From positions 1 to 7,377 of the forward strand of contig JAJYPT010000083.1 of the NCBI GenBank assembly GCA_021795135.1: a stretch of 7,377 nucleotides of DNA, written 5' to 3'. Shown here one piece after another: positions 5,746-7,377 of the stretch; position 1 is the stretch's first letter; every line of letters begins with the position of its first letter. The DNA comes from Actinomycetes bacterium. GTDB lineage: Bacteria; Actinomycetota; Acidimicrobiia; Acidimicrobiales; JAJYPT01. Both the position numbers and the translations under genes were made by a program. The notes under the pieces are model-generated. The model was not told the DNA's origin and searched no databases. It worked only from the letters and a program-made list of their open reading frames with translations.

Positions 5746-7118
5746 TCTTGGGCAGCTTGTAATTGTTTTTCTAACCAAGTTGTAGGATTGTTTTGAAGAC
5801 AGAGTTCTTTCAATTTTGATATCTGTAAATCCTTATAATTTGGATCAGCTTTTAATGCATGGGCAATAGCATGGGCAGTTTGACTAATATCAAAAGGATT
5901 AATAGGTTGAACTTGTTCTTGGAGTTCATCGAAAGCCCCTGCTTGGTTCGAAAGTATGAGTAATCCATTCCTTTGATTCAATAGAGGTCCTTCTTTTGCC
6001 ACTAGATTTAGTCCATCTCTAACAGGGTTTACTAAAAGTGCATCGTAGGAACAAAGAGCAGCTATTGAAAGTGAAAAATTGCCACTCATATTCAAAATTA
6101 CTGGCTGCCAAGTTGGAGTGGACCATTTATCATTAATGAATTTAGTTAGGCTTTCAGCTTCGGTTTTGTAAGAAATATATTCTGGTAGTTCTTCTCGAGA
6201 AGGGTAAGCTATTTGGAAAAAGATTACTTTTTCTCTAAATTCAGGATATAGAGCTAACATTTCATCAAAAGCCCAAAGGCCTCTTAGTAGATTTTTAGAA
6301 GGTTCCATTCGATCAACTCTTACTAAAAGTTGACGTTTACCTACTTGTTGCAATAGATTTTCTTTTTGGTCCCTACAAGCGTTAGTAGAAGCTATTTCTT
6401 TTAGAGATTCAAAATCAGGTCCCAAAGGAGAAATGAAAGTATCTGGGACTTTTTGTTCAATTTCTTTACAACAAGCAATGAAATTATTTTCCCATCGCTT
6501 AGAATGGAAGCCACAAGCGTCATAATCACTCATTGCTTCAATAAGTAATTTTCCTATTTGATTAGGTAAAATGGCTAGTTCTTGAGCGGAGCAAAAAGGT
6601 GTATGGCTAAAATGAACAATTTTCATGTCATTTCTAATTTTTTTTAGATATTTTCCAACAAGAGCTAGATGGTAATCTTGAACTAGAATTATTGAATTTT
6701 TTGGAGCTTCTTGAACAATTGCATCGGCAAAGATTTTGTTTACTCTTTCATAGCCTTGCCAAGCTTTTTGCCAGTTTATATCAAATCTAGGTCTACGAGA
6801 TAAGTCAAAAAGTCCATGATGCAAGAACCAAAGAGTCTCATTTGCAATCACGTCGTATGCCATTGCGTAATCTTTAGGATCAATATTTAAAACTCTTAGA
6901 GAGAAATCTTCTAGGTCTACCATTCCCTGTTTAGCAGCAGCACGATCGGCTTCTGTTATAGCTGCAGCTATCCACATCGTACCGGTACCTTTGAGCAAGG
7001 GTCCCAAAGCCGAGACTAAACCGCCTGCTCCTCTTTTGTTGATTAGTTCACCTTTGGATCCCCACTCGTAACTAACAGGTCCTCTATTGGAGACTACAAC
7101 AATGTTTTTTTCACTCAT
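5742..7118 (-). CDS. otsA: Trehalose-6-phosphate synthase, GT20 family (OtsA-like)
   Basis: The expected reaction is transfer of glucose from a nucleotide sugar to glucose 6-phosphate, giving trehalose 6-phosphate for OtsB. The 458 residues match the length of OtsA and form one GT-B fold. Residues seen: SNRG with Arg12, RGAGGL (29-34), Tyr88 and Trp97 (YDVIANETLW), QDYHL with Asp148, SHTPF with His172, VDRMEPSKN with Arg270 and Lys275, Arg308 in PSREE, and NPVRDGLNLVAKEG with Asp368 and Glu376. These align with most substrate-binding residues I recall for E. coli OtsA. The second Trp of the E. coli WFGW stretch is missing (MWIAAA, 48-53), which marks a divergent branch, so another phosphorylated acceptor is possible. 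The partner otsB supports trehalose. The ATG at 7116-7118 lacks a visible Shine-Dalgarno, but SNRG lies ten residues in, as normal. The TAA stop shares bases with the otsB stop. Confidence 0.9.
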   Translation of the reverse strand: MSEKNIVVVSNRGPVSYEWGSKGELINKRGAGGLVSALGPLLKGTGTMWIAAAITEADRAAAKQGMVDLEDFSLRVLNIDPKDYAMAYDVIANETLWFLHHGLFDLSRRPRFDINWQKAWQGYERVNKIFADAIVQEAPKNSIILVQDYHLALVGKYLKKIRNDMKIVHFSHTPFCSAQELAILPNQIGKLLIEAMSDYDACGFHSKRWENNFIACCKEIEQKVPDTFISPLGPDFESLKEIASTNACRDQKENLLQQVGKRQLLVRVDRMEPSKNLLRGLWAFDEMLALYPEFREKVIFFQIAYPSREELPEYISYKTEAESLTKFINDKWSTPTWQPVILNMSGNFSLSIAALCSYDALLVNPVRDGLNLVAKEGPLLNQRNGLLILSNQAGAFDELQEQVQPINPFDISQTAHAIAHALKADPNYKDLQISKLKELCLQNNPTTWLEKQLQAAQD

Positions 7119-7377
7119 TGGCTATACTTTATCTAACTTGACCAAAAAATGTTATAAGCAAGTTTTATAAAATTTAAATATATGGAAAATTCTTCTGGAT
7201 AATATCATTAGCTAAAAATAAGAGAATTATTCTAAAAATAATTGTATGGAAGGTTTTAATTTTAAAAAACAAAATAACTCGATCACTTGAGCTAGAATCT
7301 AGGTTGATAGTAATAAATTACTTATAGGTTGACTAACTAAAGTATGTTTTTTAGCTCAAAGTAATTTAGATAGTGCT
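7119..7377. other. AT-rich non-coding region upstream of otsA
   Basis: This stretch runs from the otsA start to the window edge. Reading frames on both strands are broken by frequent stops and I see no gene. On the minus strand, TATA-like runs lie within 60 bases of the otsA ATG, but no -35/-10 pair with proper spacing stands out. Minor repeats are TTGAGCTA/TAGCTCAA (7287-7294, 7352-7359), AGTAAT-AA-ATTACT (7309-7322) and AGAATTATTCT (7223-7233). All are short enough to be chance. Confidence 0.5.

Noticed and set aside
1..7377. Many CTAG tetramers across the window
   Set aside because: CTAG is scarce in some bacteria, but in AT-rich DNA the number seen looks near expectation; no cluster or spacing pattern was apparent.
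7119..7377. Short ATG frames and small inverted repeats at the right end as a small gene or attachment site
   Set aside because: The frames end within about 15 codons without ribosome sites, and the repeats are 5-8 bases in very AT-rich DNA.

Overview
The window is a stretch of AT-rich bacterial chromosome that reads as a low-GC actinobacterium. The main evidence is gene order. disA, carD, ispD, ispF and an RlmB-type SpoU methyltransferase follow one another on the + strand, as I recall for Mycobacterium tuberculosis (disA, then carD-ispD-ispF-cysS1-methyltransferase). The CarD and DisA sequences are also plainly of the actinobacterial type. The AT-rich codon use and streamlined spacing would suit a small-genome lineage, perhaps an Acidimicrobiia or marine group. 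That placement is inference and was not tested by any search.

Layout. Bases 1-847 hold the C-terminal three quarters of disA (diadenylate cyclase, c-di-AMP synthesis). After 74 bases comes a block of four + strand genes (922-3423): carD (RNA polymerase-binding regulator), ispD and ispF (steps 3 and 5 of the non-mevalonate isoprenoid pathway, overlapping by 4 bases) and rlmB (rRNA 2'-O-methyltransferase). A minus-strand tRNA-Thr(UGU) with encoded CCA lies head-on to rlmB, 8 bases away. Next is a perfect 10-bp stem-loop, then a minus-strand hsp20 small heat-shock gene. hsp20 has an unusually clear promoter, with a 17-base palindrome over its -10 box.

After a 319-base divergent intergenic region, a + strand pair encodes a membrane-anchored LytR_C-domain protein and trehalose-6-phosphate phosphatase (otsB). 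Facing them on the minus strand is a GT20 trehalose-6-phosphate synthase-like gene (otsA), and the two ots stop codons interlock. The last 259 bases are AT-rich, contain no gene I can support, and carry the otsA upstream region.

How the genes fit together. The left half is housekeeping: DNA-integrity second messenger, transcription initiation, isoprenoid precursors and rRNA modification. The right half is stress and envelope related: a chaperone, trehalose made in two steps by OtsA then OtsB, and a single-pass membrane protein of unknown exact role.

I see no mobile element, CRISPR array, toxin-antitoxin pair or clearly new multi-gene system. The points most worth a second look are the hsp20 operator-like palindrome, the interlocked otsB/otsA ends, the divergent acceptor-site residues of the OtsA-like protein, and the absence of cysS from the otherwise conserved block.
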